Source of the DNA: Rhizobium herbae | GTDB taxonomy: Bacteria; Pseudomonadota; Alphaproteobacteria; Rhizobiales; Rhizobiaceae | NCBI RefSeq assembly: GCF_019511375.1 | Contig: NZ_JAEUAO010000001.1 | Span: forward strand, 248,001 to 312,000 | DNA: 64,000 nt | Reading direction: 5' to 3' | Shown here: one piece after another, positions 18,639 to 25,968 of the stretch | Numbering within the stretch: position 1 is the stretch's first letter | Layout: each line of letters opens with the position of its first letter | Translations under genes and position numbers: made by a program | The notes under the pieces: model-generated | The model's database searches: none | Told to the model about the DNA's origin: nothing | What the model saw: the letters and a program-made list of their open reading frames with translations, nothing else

Positions 18639-19584
18639 AAAAAGGCTGCAGGTTGCGCCGGATACGATCGAGAACGGTGGCCCCGGAAAGATCCGCCACG
18701 AAACGCTGGCCGGTGATCGTCTCGTAGGCCTCGATATAGACTTTCGAGGTCTGTTCGACGAGCTCGGCCGGAATTTCCGGGATCGGGTCCTTGTAGGGAT
18801 CGCAACGTTCGGTCACCCAGGCACGGACGAAATCCTTGTCGAAGCTCCTCGGCCGCGCGCCGGAGGCAAAGCTCTGCGCGTAGCTATCGGCAATCCAGTA
18901 ACGGCTGCTGTCGGGCGTGTGGATCTCGTCGGCAAGAACGATGCGGCCGTCCTTGTCGGTGCCGAATTCATATTTGGTATCGACGAGAATAAGGCCACGT
19001 TCGGCGGCGCGCTCCTGGCCGCGCTGAAACAGCGCCAGCGCATAGCGGGATATGGTTTCCCATTGTTCCGGCGTCAGCAGCTTTTGCGACAGGATGTCAG
19101 CGGCGGACAACGGCTCGTCATGGCCGCCGTCGAAGGCCTTGCTGGTCGGCGTGATGATCGGCTGCGGAAGCTTCTCGTTGTCTTTCAGGCCGTCCGGCAG
19201 CCGGATGCCGTACATCTCGCGTTCGCCGTTCCGGTATTTGGTCAGGATCGACGTGCTGGTCGTGCCGGCAAGATAGCCGCGCACGACAATCTCGACCGGC
19301 AGGATATCGAGCCTCGTGCCGATGACCACGTTGGGATCCGGATAGTCGAGGACGTGGTTCGGGCAGATATCGGCCGTCTCCTCGAACCAGTAGCGCGCCG
19401 TCTGCGTCAGCACCTGGCCCTTGAACGGAATCGAAGTCAGGATGACGTCGAAGGCGCTCAGCCGATCCGTCGCAATGATGATCCGGCGGCCATCCGGCAG
19501 ATCGTAGTTCTCGCGAACCTTGCCCTTGTAGCGTCCCGGCAATTCGGGAATGAAGGCGTCTGAAAGAATGCGCAAAGCGCTCAT
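18631..19584 (-). CDS. purC: SAICAR synthase (purine biosynthesis)
   Basis: 317 aa. It joins CAIR and aspartate with ATP in de novo purine synthesis. Motifs visible are [20 protein letters not shown] and [17 protein letters not shown] near the N-terminus, [12 protein letters not shown] in the middle and [12 protein letters not shown] near the active site. This is the longer (about 300 aa) version of the family. The ATG at 19584 is chosen over upstream frame extension because the protein then starts [20 protein letters not shown]. Confidence 0.95.
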   Translation of the reverse strand: MSALRILSDAFIPELPGRYKGKVRENYDLPDGRRIIIATDRLSAFDVILTSIPFKGQVLTQTARYWFEETADICPNHVLDYPDPNVVIGTRLDILPVEIVVRGYLAGTTSTSILTKYRNGEREMYGIRLPDGLKDNEKLPQPIITPTSKAFDGGHDEPLSAADILSQKLLTPEQWETISRYALALFQRGQERAAERGLILVDTKYEFGTDKDGRIVLADEIHTPDSSRYWIADSYAQSFASGARPRSFDKDFVRAWVTERCDPYKDPIPEIPAELVEQTSKVYIEAYETITGQRFVADLSGATVLDRIRRNLQPFFS

Positions 19585-19755
19585 CGGGTCGGTCTTTCGC
19601 TGACGGTTGAGATAGGTGTCGCTTAAGCCTTGGGGGCGGCGATGGTCAAGCGGAGGCCGCAACAATTCGACCTTCCAGATGAGATGCGGGTGCGCTTCGC
19701 TGTTCGACAAAGCCTAGGCGCGACGGGATCGCTCGCTGCTGCGACAGCATAGCCT

Positions 19756-19830
19756 TGGTACGCCCAACGGGACTCGAACCCGTGTTGCCGCCGTGAGAGG
19801 GCGGCGTCCTGACCACTAGACGATGGGCGC
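19756..19830 (-). tRNA. tRNA-Glu (CTC anticodon)
   Basis: 75 nt with encoded CCA. Acceptor GCGCCCA pairs with TGGGCGT (G-T at the end). The D arm has the Glu-type TCGTCTAGTGGTCAGGAC. The anticodon stem-loop CCGCCCTCTCACGGCGG gives CTC. The T loop is GGTTCGAGTCC. Confidence 0.95.
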
Positions 19831-20805
19831 TCGGGGCAATCGACATCTACGCGTTGTCACATCGACTGACATTCAGCAACATACAACAAAAGAGAAGAAT
19901 AGACACTAGAGACCACAAAACGGTCAGCCAGGATAAGTGGTCGAAAGCCACCGCGTCCTGCTGCAGCTTGTGGTGATGGCCCAACGCATGGAACGCACGC
20001 TTTCTACCAGACGGCAGTTTTCACCGGCAATGTACCGCACACACCGGAAAGCCGTAGGACAATCATGTTCCATAATCTATCTTATCCGACTTGGGCATGT
20101 AGGGGCTATTTAGTGATGCGACAGTTGGGCCAGTTAGAGATGCGACAGTCGTCGCCTCTTGGGATGCTGGTCAAACGTCAGCGTTTGGAAGGAAGACTGG
20201 CGACGTGAAGCGTGGTTGAGACCATGAGCGTTCGGAGTCGTCATGTCTTGTTTGATCACCATGTCGCAGAAGGAATTGCCTCCAGATCCAGGAACTGGCC
20301 CGTCACCGCAGCGCCATCGCTCGACGATCTGTCGCGAGCCTAAACGCGATTACGTCCAGGATCACGATCTTCCGGAATTCGGTCCCCTGCGACGCAGCGA
20401 CCGCCCTGCGGCACGGGGCATCGTTTCTGTACCTTATGGCAGCGCCCACATGACAGTCTATTATCACCAAGACGCTTAGTCGGCGGGCTGGCGCGGAGCC
20501 GCTGGATCGCAAGACTGCCGCGCCGGACTTTTTCAAGCGCTACGTGGAGCGCTTTCATGCCTTCTGGCCAGTCGGGCTTCACGCGGCGATGCCCCTGGGC
20601 GGACTGAAAGCCGAAGCTGATACTTCAGCCATCTTTACCGGGGATCACGTACAGTTGATACCTTATCTCTAATATTAGGATATGATTACAACCATCGGAA
20701 TTCGTTCAAATAAACATCATTATTGTCCTGGAAATGGAAACTGAAAGGGAAACCGTGGCTGCCCGATCAGCGTAGCATGTTCGTGATCAGCAAGGAGACC
20801 GGCCG
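19831..20805. other. Long gene-free region after tRNA-Glu
   Basis: 975 bases, the longest stretch without an intact gene. The first 270 bases show nothing recognisable. From about 20110 to 20680 there is probable mobile-element debris, listed separately. The last 100 bases are AT-richer and should hold the promoter of the DUF4864 gene. Confidence 0.5.
20110..20680 (+). mobile_element. Decayed insertion-sequence remnant (possible ISNCY-type)
   Basis: Two near-identical direct repeats, TAGTGATGCGACAGT (20112 region) and TAGAGATGCGACAGT (20136 region), precede a short frame at 20243 that starts MSCLITMSQKEL, which looks like the N-terminus of ISNCY-type transposases. The frame is then lost: RIQELARHRS-like sequence continues in the next frame, and stops accumulate by 20480. 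A later fragment in another frame reads FFKRYVERFHAFWPVGLH. No intact transposase, ends or target duplication are seen. The family assignment is from memory and uncertain. Confidence 0.4.
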
Positions 20806-21225
20806 ATGATTCCGTTGAAAGCCTGTGCATGCATTGCAGTCCTGTTGACCTTTGCACCGCTGGCCCGGGCGGCTGAGCCGGTCGATACGGCCCAGTCGAT
20901 CATCCAGAGCCAGATCGAGGCGTTCCTCAGCGATGACGCGGAGACGGCCTATTCCTTCGCCTCGCCGCAGATCAAGGAAAAATTTCCCGACAAGAGCATC
21001 TTCTTTGACATGGTGAAGCGCGGTTATGCCCCCGTCTACCGGCCGGGCAATTTCGCCTTCGGACGCAGCAAGGTCGAAGGCGATACGGTGGTGCAGGAAG
21101 TGCTGATCTCGGGACCGGACGGCAAGGACTGGACGGCGCTGTACTTCCTCGTCAAGCAGCCGGACGGCAGCTACAAGATCAACGGTGTGCAGATGCTACA
21201 GCAGGCGCCCGGCCCCGAAATCTAA
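20806..21225 (+). CDS. DUF4864-family exported protein
   Basis: 139 aa. The signal peptide (MIPLKACACIAVLLTFAPLA, cleavage after ARA) is followed by an NTF2-like domain of the DUF4864 type. Recognisable blocks are IIQSQIEAFLSDDAETAYSF, SPQIKEKFPDKSIF and a C-terminal YKINGVQMLQ. The start follows AAGGAG closely. The fold is expected to be periplasmic. No biochemical role is known to me. It ends 10 bases from the convergent tgt. Confidence 0.85.
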   Translation: MIPLKACACIAVLLTFAPLARAAEPVDTAQSIIQSQIEAFLSDDAETAYSFASPQIKEKFPDKSIFFDMVKRGYAPVYRPGNFAFGRSKVEGDTVVQEVLISGPDGKDWTALYFLVKQPDGSYKINGVQMLQQAPGPEI

Positions 21226-21235
21226 TCAGTGCCGC

Positions 21236-22375
21236 TCAGGCGGCCTGCTTGGCTTCGGCCTCGCCCCGCGCCCAGGCTTCCTGCGTTTCCTCAATGAAGG
21301 TCTGGTAGCGCCCCTCCTCGATCGCCTGGCGGATGCCGGCCATCAGGTCCTGATAGTAGGACAGGTTATTCCATGTCAGAAGCATGCCGCCGAGGGACTC
21401 GCCGGAACGCACGAGATGGTGCAGGTAGGCGCGTGAATAGTCGCGCGACGCCGGGCAGGAAGACTGGTCATCCAGCGGCCGCATGTCCTCGGCGTGGCGG
21501 GCGTTGCGGATGTTGATGCGGCCGTGGCGGGTGAAGGCGAGACCGTGACGACCAGACCGGGTCGGCATGACGCAGTCGAACATGTCGATGCCCCGCGCGA
21601 CCGATTTCAGGATGTCGTCCGGCGTACCGACGCCCATCAGATAACGTGGTTTCTCCGTCGGCAGATGCGGGCAGGTCGTGTCGATCATGTCGAGCATCAC
21701 CGCCTGCGGCTCGCCGACGGCAAGGCCGCCGATGGCATAGCCCTTGAGACCAAGCGTCGACAGCGCCTCTGCCGAACGCTCGCGCAGCGACGGGATGTCT
21801 CCGCCCTGAACGATGCCGAACATCGCCTTGCCCGGTTGATCGCCAAAGGCGGTCTTGCAGCGCTCGGCCCAGCGGAACGACATTTCCATCGCCCGCTCGA
21901 TTTCCTTCGGCTCGGCCGGCAGACGGACGCATTCGTCGAGCTGCATCTGGATATCGCTGCCAAGCAATCCCTGGATTTCGATGGAACGCTCCGGCGACAT
22001 GTGATGCAGCGAGCCATCGACATGGCTCTTGAAGGTCACGCCCTTCTCGTCGAGCTTGCGCAGACCCGAGAGCGACATGACCTGGAAACCGCCCGAGTCG
22101 GTGAGGATCGGATAGGGCCAGCGGATCAGCTTGTGCAGGCCGCCGAGCCTGGCGACGCGCTCCGCCCCGGGCCGCAACATCAAATGGTAGGTGTTGCCAA
22201 GGATGATGTCGGCGCCAAGATCGCGCACCTGGTCGAGATACATCGCCTTGACGGTACCGACCGTGCCGACCGGCATGAAGGCGGGCGTGCGGATCTCGCC
22301 CCGCGGCATCGAAACCGTGCCGCGGCGAGCCTTGCCATCGGTGGCCAGAAGATTGAACTGAAACGTCTCGGTCAT
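21236..22375 (-). CDS. tgt: tRNA-guanine transglycosylase, zinc ligands substituted
   Basis: 379 aa TIM-barrel enzyme that exchanges guanine-34 for preQ1 in tRNAs with GUN anticodons. The acid/base block [11 protein letters not shown] (Asp93), the FGIVQGGD and GGLAVGEP substrate motifs and the nucleophile Asp267 ([17 protein letters not shown]) are intact. The zinc site is not: the usual CxCxxC is S305-S-C307-P-A-S310, and the distal His of the TxHN motif is Asn336 ([10 protein letters not shown]). Only one of four ligands remains. Length and remaining motifs are normal, so it looks like a functional gene. It starts within the last bases of queA (4-nt overlap). Confidence 0.95.
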   Translation of the reverse strand: MTETFQFNLLATDGKARRGTVSMPRGEIRTPAFMPVGTVGTVKAMYLDQVRDLGADIILGNTYHLMLRPGAERVARLGGLHKLIRWPYPILTDSGGFQVMSLSGLRKLDEKGVTFKSHVDGSLHHMSPERSIEIQGLLGSDIQMQLDECVRLPAEPKEIERAMEMSFRWAERCKTAFGDQPGKAMFGIVQGGDIPSLRERSAEALSTLGLKGYAIGGLAVGEPQAVMLDMIDTTCPHLPTEKPRYLMGVGTPDDILKSVARGIDMFDCVMPTRSGRHGLAFTRHGRINIRNARHAEDMRPLDDQSSCPASRDYSRAYLHHLVRSGESLGGMLLTWNNLSYYQDLMAGIRQAIEEGRYQTFIEETQEAWARGEAEAKQAA

Positions 22376-23457
22376 GGATTATCCCGGAAAAGCAGGCTGG
22401 AATCGCCGTAGGAATAGAAGCGATAGCCATGGTCGATGGCATGGGCATAGGCGCGCCGCATGGTCTCAAGGCCGCTGAAGGCCGAGACGAGCATGAAGAG
22501 CGTCGATTTCGGCAGGTGGAAATTGGTCATCAGCACATCGACGGCGCGGAAGCGGTAGCCGGGCGTGATGAAGATGCCGGTCGGACCCGACCACGGCGCG
22601 ATCTCGCCATTGTCACGGGCAGCACTTTCGACCAGCCGCAGCGACGTCGTGCCGACGCAGACGACGCGCCCGCCCCTCGCCTTGACAGCGTTCAACCGTT
22701 CCGCCACGGCGGCGCTGACATGGCCGATTTCCTCGTGCATGACGTGATCGTCCGTGTCATCGACCTTCATCGGCAGAAAGGTGCCTGCCCCGACATGCAG
22801 CGTCACGAAGTGACGCTCGACGCCGATCGCGTCGAGCGCGGCAAACAGCCGGTCGGTGAAGTGCAGACCGGCGGTGGGCGCTGCGACGGCGCCCTGCTCG
22901 CGCGCATAGACCGTCTGGTAGTCGGTGCGGTCCCTCTCATCCTCCGGGCGCTTGGAGGCGATGTAGGGCGGCAGCGGAACGTGGCCGACGGCGAAGATCG
23001 CTTCGTCGAGCGCAGGACCGGACAGATCGAAACGCAACGTTACCTCGCCTGCCTCACCCTTTTCCTCGACGGTCGCATCGAGCGAGCCCAGCAGGCACGT
23101 GTTGGAGCCATGGCCGATCGCGATGCGGTCACCGGATTTCAAGCGCCTGGCGGGCCGCGCAAAGGCTTTCCAGCGATCGGGCGCCGTGCGCATGTGGAGC
23201 GTCAGTGAGACTTCGGTCACGACATCATCGCCGCGCCGGCGCAGCCCTTCCAATTGAGCCGGAATGACCTTGGTATCGTTGAAGACCAGCGCGTCGCCCG
23301 GGCGCAGGAAGGACGGCAAGTCCAGCACGCCATGATCGGCCAGAGGCTCCTGCGCTTGCGGCTGGACGACGAGCATGCGCGCGCTGTCGCGCGGGCTTGC
23401 GGGCCTGAGCGCAATATTTTGCTCGGGGAGATCGAAATCGAACAGGTCGACGCGCAT
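22372..23457 (-). CDS. queA: S-adenosylmethionine:tRNA ribosyltransferase-isomerase
   Basis: 361 aa. It transfers and rearranges the ribose of SAM onto preQ1-tRNA to form epoxyqueuosine. Signatures: [20 protein letters not shown] at the N-terminus, [38 protein letters not shown] and [17 protein letters not shown]. The ATG at 23457 follows an AAGAAGA sequence. queA precedes and overlaps tgt, so the two consecutive queuosine steps are translationally coupled. Confidence 0.96.
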   Translation of the reverse strand: MRVDLFDFDLPEQNIALRPASPRDSARMLVVQPQAQEPLADHGVLDLPSFLRPGDALVFNDTKVIPAQLEGLRRRGDDVVTEVSLTLHMRTAPDRWKAFARPARRLKSGDRIAIGHGSNTCLLGSLDATVEEKGEAGEVTLRFDLSGPALDEAIFAVGHVPLPPYIASKRPEDERDRTDYQTVYAREQGAVAAPTAGLHFTDRLFAALDAIGVERHFVTLHVGAGTFLPMKVDDTDDHVMHEEIGHVSAAVAERLNAVKARGGRVVCVGTTSLRLVESAARDNGEIAPWSGPTGIFITPGYRFRAVDVLMTNFHLPKSTLFMLVSAFSGLETMRRAYAHAIDHGYRFYSYGDSSLLFRDNP

Positions 23458-23479
23458 CAACAGTCTTCTTTAAACGGCA

Positions 23480-23517
23480 AACCCGCCCCGGCGCCCGTTG
23501 GCGATCCGGGACGGGTT
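23480..23517. terminator. Stem-loop between cyclophilin and queA
   Basis: Twelve-base-pair inverted repeat AACCCGCCCCGG/CCGGGACGGGTT (one G-U pair) around a 14-nt loop. It lies between the cyclophilin stop and the queA start. The T tract after it on the minus strand is short (GGGTTT), so it may be a partial terminator or mRNA-end stabiliser. Confidence 0.55.
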
Positions 23518-23533
23518 GTTGCATTAGCCTAGA

Positions 23534-24043
23534 TCAGGCGTTGGCGGCAAGTTTCATCGAAACGATGCTGTCGGGATCCTTGACCGGCTCGCCGCGCTTG
23601 ATCTTGTCGACATTTTCCATGCCGGAGATGACCTGGCCCCAGACGGAATACTGCTTGTTGAGCCATGGGCTGTCGGCGAAGCAGATGAAGAACTGCGAAT
23701 TGGCCGAGTTCGGCATCTGGCTGCGGGCCATGGAGCACGTGCCGCGAACGTGCGACGCGTTGGAAAACTCCGCCTTCAGGTCGGGTTTGGACGAACCACC
23801 CATGCCGGCTCGAGCCGGGTTGAAGCTCTCGCTGCCCTTCTTGCCGTACTGCACGTCGCCCGTCTGCGCCATGAAATCGTTGATGACACGATGGAACACC
23901 ACCCCGTCATAGGCGCCTTCGGCGCACAGTTCCTTGATGCGGGCGACGTGGCCGGGTGCCAGGTCCGGCAGCAGCTGGATGACAACCTGCCCTTGAGTGG
24001 TTTCCATGATGATTGTGTTTTCCGGATCCTTGATCTCGGTCAT
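23534..24043 (-). CDS. ppiB: Cyclophilin-type peptidyl-prolyl isomerase, cytoplasmic
   Basis: 169 aa, no signal peptide. The cyclophilin core is clear: VVFHRVINDFMAQTGDVQYG (catalytic Arg in FHRV), GMGGSSKPDL, SMARSQMPNSANSQFFICF, and WLNKQYSVWGQVISGMENVD. It speeds cis-trans isomerisation of X-Pro bonds during protein folding. It is the second of two adjacent cyclophilin genes, 27 bases after the exported paralogue, clearly a duplication. Downstream is a stem-loop and then queA. Confidence 0.93.
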   Translation of the reverse strand: MTEIKDPENTIIMETTQGQVVIQLLPDLAPGHVARIKELCAEGAYDGVVFHRVINDFMAQTGDVQYGKKGSESFNPARAGMGGSSKPDLKAEFSNASHVRGTCSMARSQMPNSANSQFFICFADSPWLNKQYSVWGQVISGMENVDKIKRGEPVKDPDSIVSMKLAANA

Positions 24044-24070
24044 GGCATTTCTCCTTGTTGGAACTTAAGT

Positions 24071-24640
24071 TTACTTGCCGACCTTGACGCTGATCATGCG
24101 GTCGGGATCGGTGACGGAACCGTTGTTTGCCTCGTCGCCCATTTTGATCTTGTCGACATTCTCCATGCCCTCGACGACCTTGCCGACGACCGTGTACTGG
24201 CCGTTCAGGAAGGAGCCGGGCGCGAACATGATGAAGAACTGCGAATTGGCGGAGTTCGGATCCTGGCTGCGGGCCATGCCAACCGTGCCGCGATCGAAGG
24301 GAACCTGGGAGAACTCGGCTTCGATATCCGGCTTGGACGAGCCGCCCATACCGGCCATCTCCGGCTTGAAGTCCTTCTCCATGTTGCCGTACTGGACATC
24401 GCCGGTCTGGGCCATGAAGCCGCTGATGACGCGGTGGAAGGCGACGTTGTTGTATTCGCCGGCCTGCGCCAGTTCCTTGATGCGGGCAACGTGCTTGGGT
24501 GCGACCTCCGGCAGAAGTTCGATCACCACCGGACCGTCCTTGAGCTGGATGGTGAGGTATTCCTTGGCCTGGGCAAAGGCATTGCCGGTCAGCGATGCAA
24601 GGGCAACGGCGCCTGCGAAGGCGAAGTGGAGGATTTTCAT
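24071..24640 (-). CDS. Cyclophilin-type peptidyl-prolyl isomerase, periplasmic
   Basis: 189 aa with a signal peptide (MKILHFAFAGAVALASLTGN, cleavage after AFA). The mature domain has VAFHRVISGFMAQTGDVQYG, GMGGSSKPDI, GMARSQDPNSANSQFFIMFA and LNGQYTVVGKVVEGMENVD. It is the exported paralogue of the neighbouring cyclophilin, so the pair serves the cytoplasm and the periplasm. It lies 32 bases after coaD, so probably in the same transcript. Confidence 0.93.
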   Translation of the reverse strand: MKILHFAFAGAVALASLTGNAFAQAKEYLTIQLKDGPVVIELLPEVAPKHVARIKELAQAGEYNNVAFHRVISGFMAQTGDVQYGNMEKDFKPEMAGMGGSSKPDIEAEFSQVPFDRGTVGMARSQDPNSANSQFFIMFAPGSFLNGQYTVVGKVVEGMENVDKIKMGDEANNGSVTDPDRMISVKVGK

Positions 24641-24672
24641 GATAGCTCCCGTTACAGAAATGAATAAACGCG

Positions 24673-25167
24673 TCAGGGCTTGCGTTTGGCGCTCAGGGCC
24701 CGGTGAACCGCCTTGGGCACGAAGGCGCTGACATCGCCGCCCATGGCCGCGATCTGGCGGACCAATGTGGCGGTAATGGGCCGCGAGGCCGTTCCGGCCG
24801 GTAGAAACAGGGTCTGAATGTCGGGTGCCATCTGCCGGTTCATGCCCGCCATCTGCATTTCATAGTCAAGATCGGTGCCGTCGCGCAGGCCGCGGACCAG
24901 CAGCGAGGCACCGTGTTGGCGCGCCGCATCGACCACCAGATTGTCGAACGAAACGATCGAGATATCGCTCGCTCTCTCGGGAAGGAACTCGCGCAGCGAC
25001 TGACGGATGAGATCGGCCCGCTCGTCAAAGGTAAACAGCGGCGCTTTGCCGGGATGAATACCGATCGCGACGATCACTTTCGGCGCCACGTTCAGCGATT
25101 GGACAAGCACGTCGAGATGTCCGTTCGTCATGGGATCGAAGGAGCCGGGATAAAAAGCTGTGATCAT
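24673..25167 (-). CDS. coaD: Phosphopantetheine adenylyltransferase
   Basis: 164 aa. It catalyses the fourth step of coenzyme A synthesis (ATP + 4'-phosphopantetheine). The nucleotidyltransferase motif is [17 protein letters not shown] (TxGH variant TNGH), and the C-terminal ISS-like substrate motif appears as [13 protein letters not shown]. The ATG at 25167 gives the family N-terminus [12 protein letters not shown]; an in-frame ATG 15 bases upstream is possible. It heads the coaD-cyclophilin-cyclophilin-queA-tgt cluster typical of rhizobia. Confidence 0.95.
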   Translation of the reverse strand: MITAFYPGSFDPMTNGHLDVLVQSLNVAPKVIVAIGIHPGKAPLFTFDERADLIRQSLREFLPERASDISIVSFDNLVVDAARQHGASLLVRGLRDGTDLDYEMQMAGMNRQMAPDIQTLFLPAGTASRPITATLVRQIAAMGGDVSAFVPKAVHRALSAKRKP

Positions 25168-25391
25168 CGCGCCAGTTTCCATTTCGAAGCCTTTTGTCAC
25201 GGACCGGGGACAATCGCAAGGGAGGCCGCAAACGGCGATGCGGCTGTTCCCCCGGAAACAGCGGACGGCGCGGATGAATACTAGATGAATGTAACGTTCA
25301 AGATCGCGTCAGCCAGGATTGAGTATCTGACGAAATATGAACGGAACTTTTTTTGAGATGCGGCCGTTACTGAGCTGAAAGGATCACGGCT

Positions 25392-25517
25392 ATGGTACTT
25401 ATTCTCCTTCTGTCCATGATTATGTTTTTCGCCATGCTGTTTGCAACCGCAAACGCCCTCAGAAACGAAGTACGCATCGAGCGCACGGATGTCTTGCGCG
25501 ATCGCATGACGAAATAG
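25392..25517 (+). CDS. 41-aa membrane protein (predicted)
   Basis: Short frame beginning MVLILLLSMIMFFAMLFATA, a single hydrophobic helix, followed by a charged tail (NALRNEVRIERTDVLRDRMT). AAGGA lies about nine bases before the ATG. It is followed ten bases later by a second small membrane ORF and then by a clear terminator, so the two look like a tiny operon. No homologue is known to me. Confidence 0.5.
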   Translation: MVLILLLSMIMFFAMLFATANALRNEVRIERTDVLRDRMTK

Positions 25518-25527
25518 GAATTTCGCC

Positions 25528-25668
25528 ATGGCCATCACGATGATGCTCATCGCGGCAGTGATCAGTATTGTTTTCCTCGTCGATTTCGCCCGGACCATTA
25601 GCGACCTTAAGCGCGACCGGGTCGCGATGAAGGACAACAACCGAAACCCCGGCGGATTTGGCGTCTGA
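25528..25668 (+). CDS. 46-aa membrane protein (predicted)
   Basis: Short frame beginning MAITMMLIAAVISIVFLVDF, one hydrophobic helix, with a basic tail (ARTISDLKRDRVAMKDNNRN). AGGAA lies upstream at a suitable distance. Architecture matches the preceding 41-aa ORF: N-terminal helix, then a short charged cytoplasmic tail. The intrinsic terminator at 25720 fits the end of this two-gene unit. Confidence 0.5.
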   Translation: MAITMMLIAAVISIVFLVDFARTISDLKRDRVAMKDNNRNPGGFGV

Positions 25669-25719
25669 CGCATTAAAATCTTTCGACGACAGCAGCCACC
25701 TCCAGGGCCGCTGAATTGA

Positions 25720-25755
25720 AAACCGGACGGTTCCCCTGCCCGTCCGGTTTTTCTT
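25720..25755 (+). terminator. Intrinsic terminator after the two small membrane ORFs
   Basis: Eleven-base-pair stem AAACCGGACGG/CCGTCCGGTTT around TTCCCCTGC, followed by TTTTTCTTT on the plus strand. It is 50 bases past the stop of the second small ORF, and supports that a plus-strand transcript exists here. Confidence 0.85.
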
Positions 25756-25913
25756 TGCCTTGAGCGGGATTATTCGTTCCGCGGTGCTGGCGGCCGATCG
25801 TTTCCTCATAAGCCGCCTTGAGCGCCGTTTCGAGCGTAAAGCTGATGCCGATGATATGGAATCACGTCTGTAACGGTGCAGCAACAGGCGCGAACGAACA
25901 ACTTCGACGGCAA

Positions 25914-25942
25914 AGAAAAACCGGGCGACAGGATCGCCCGGT
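25914..25942 (-). terminator. Intrinsic terminator of gyrA
   Basis: Nine-base-pair stem ACCGGGCGA/TCGCCCGGT around a 5-nt loop, followed on the minus strand by TTTTTC. It sits 26 bases past the gyrA stop. Confidence 0.85.
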
Positions 25943-25968
25943 CTGATCTTTGCAGGACGGAGAAACGA

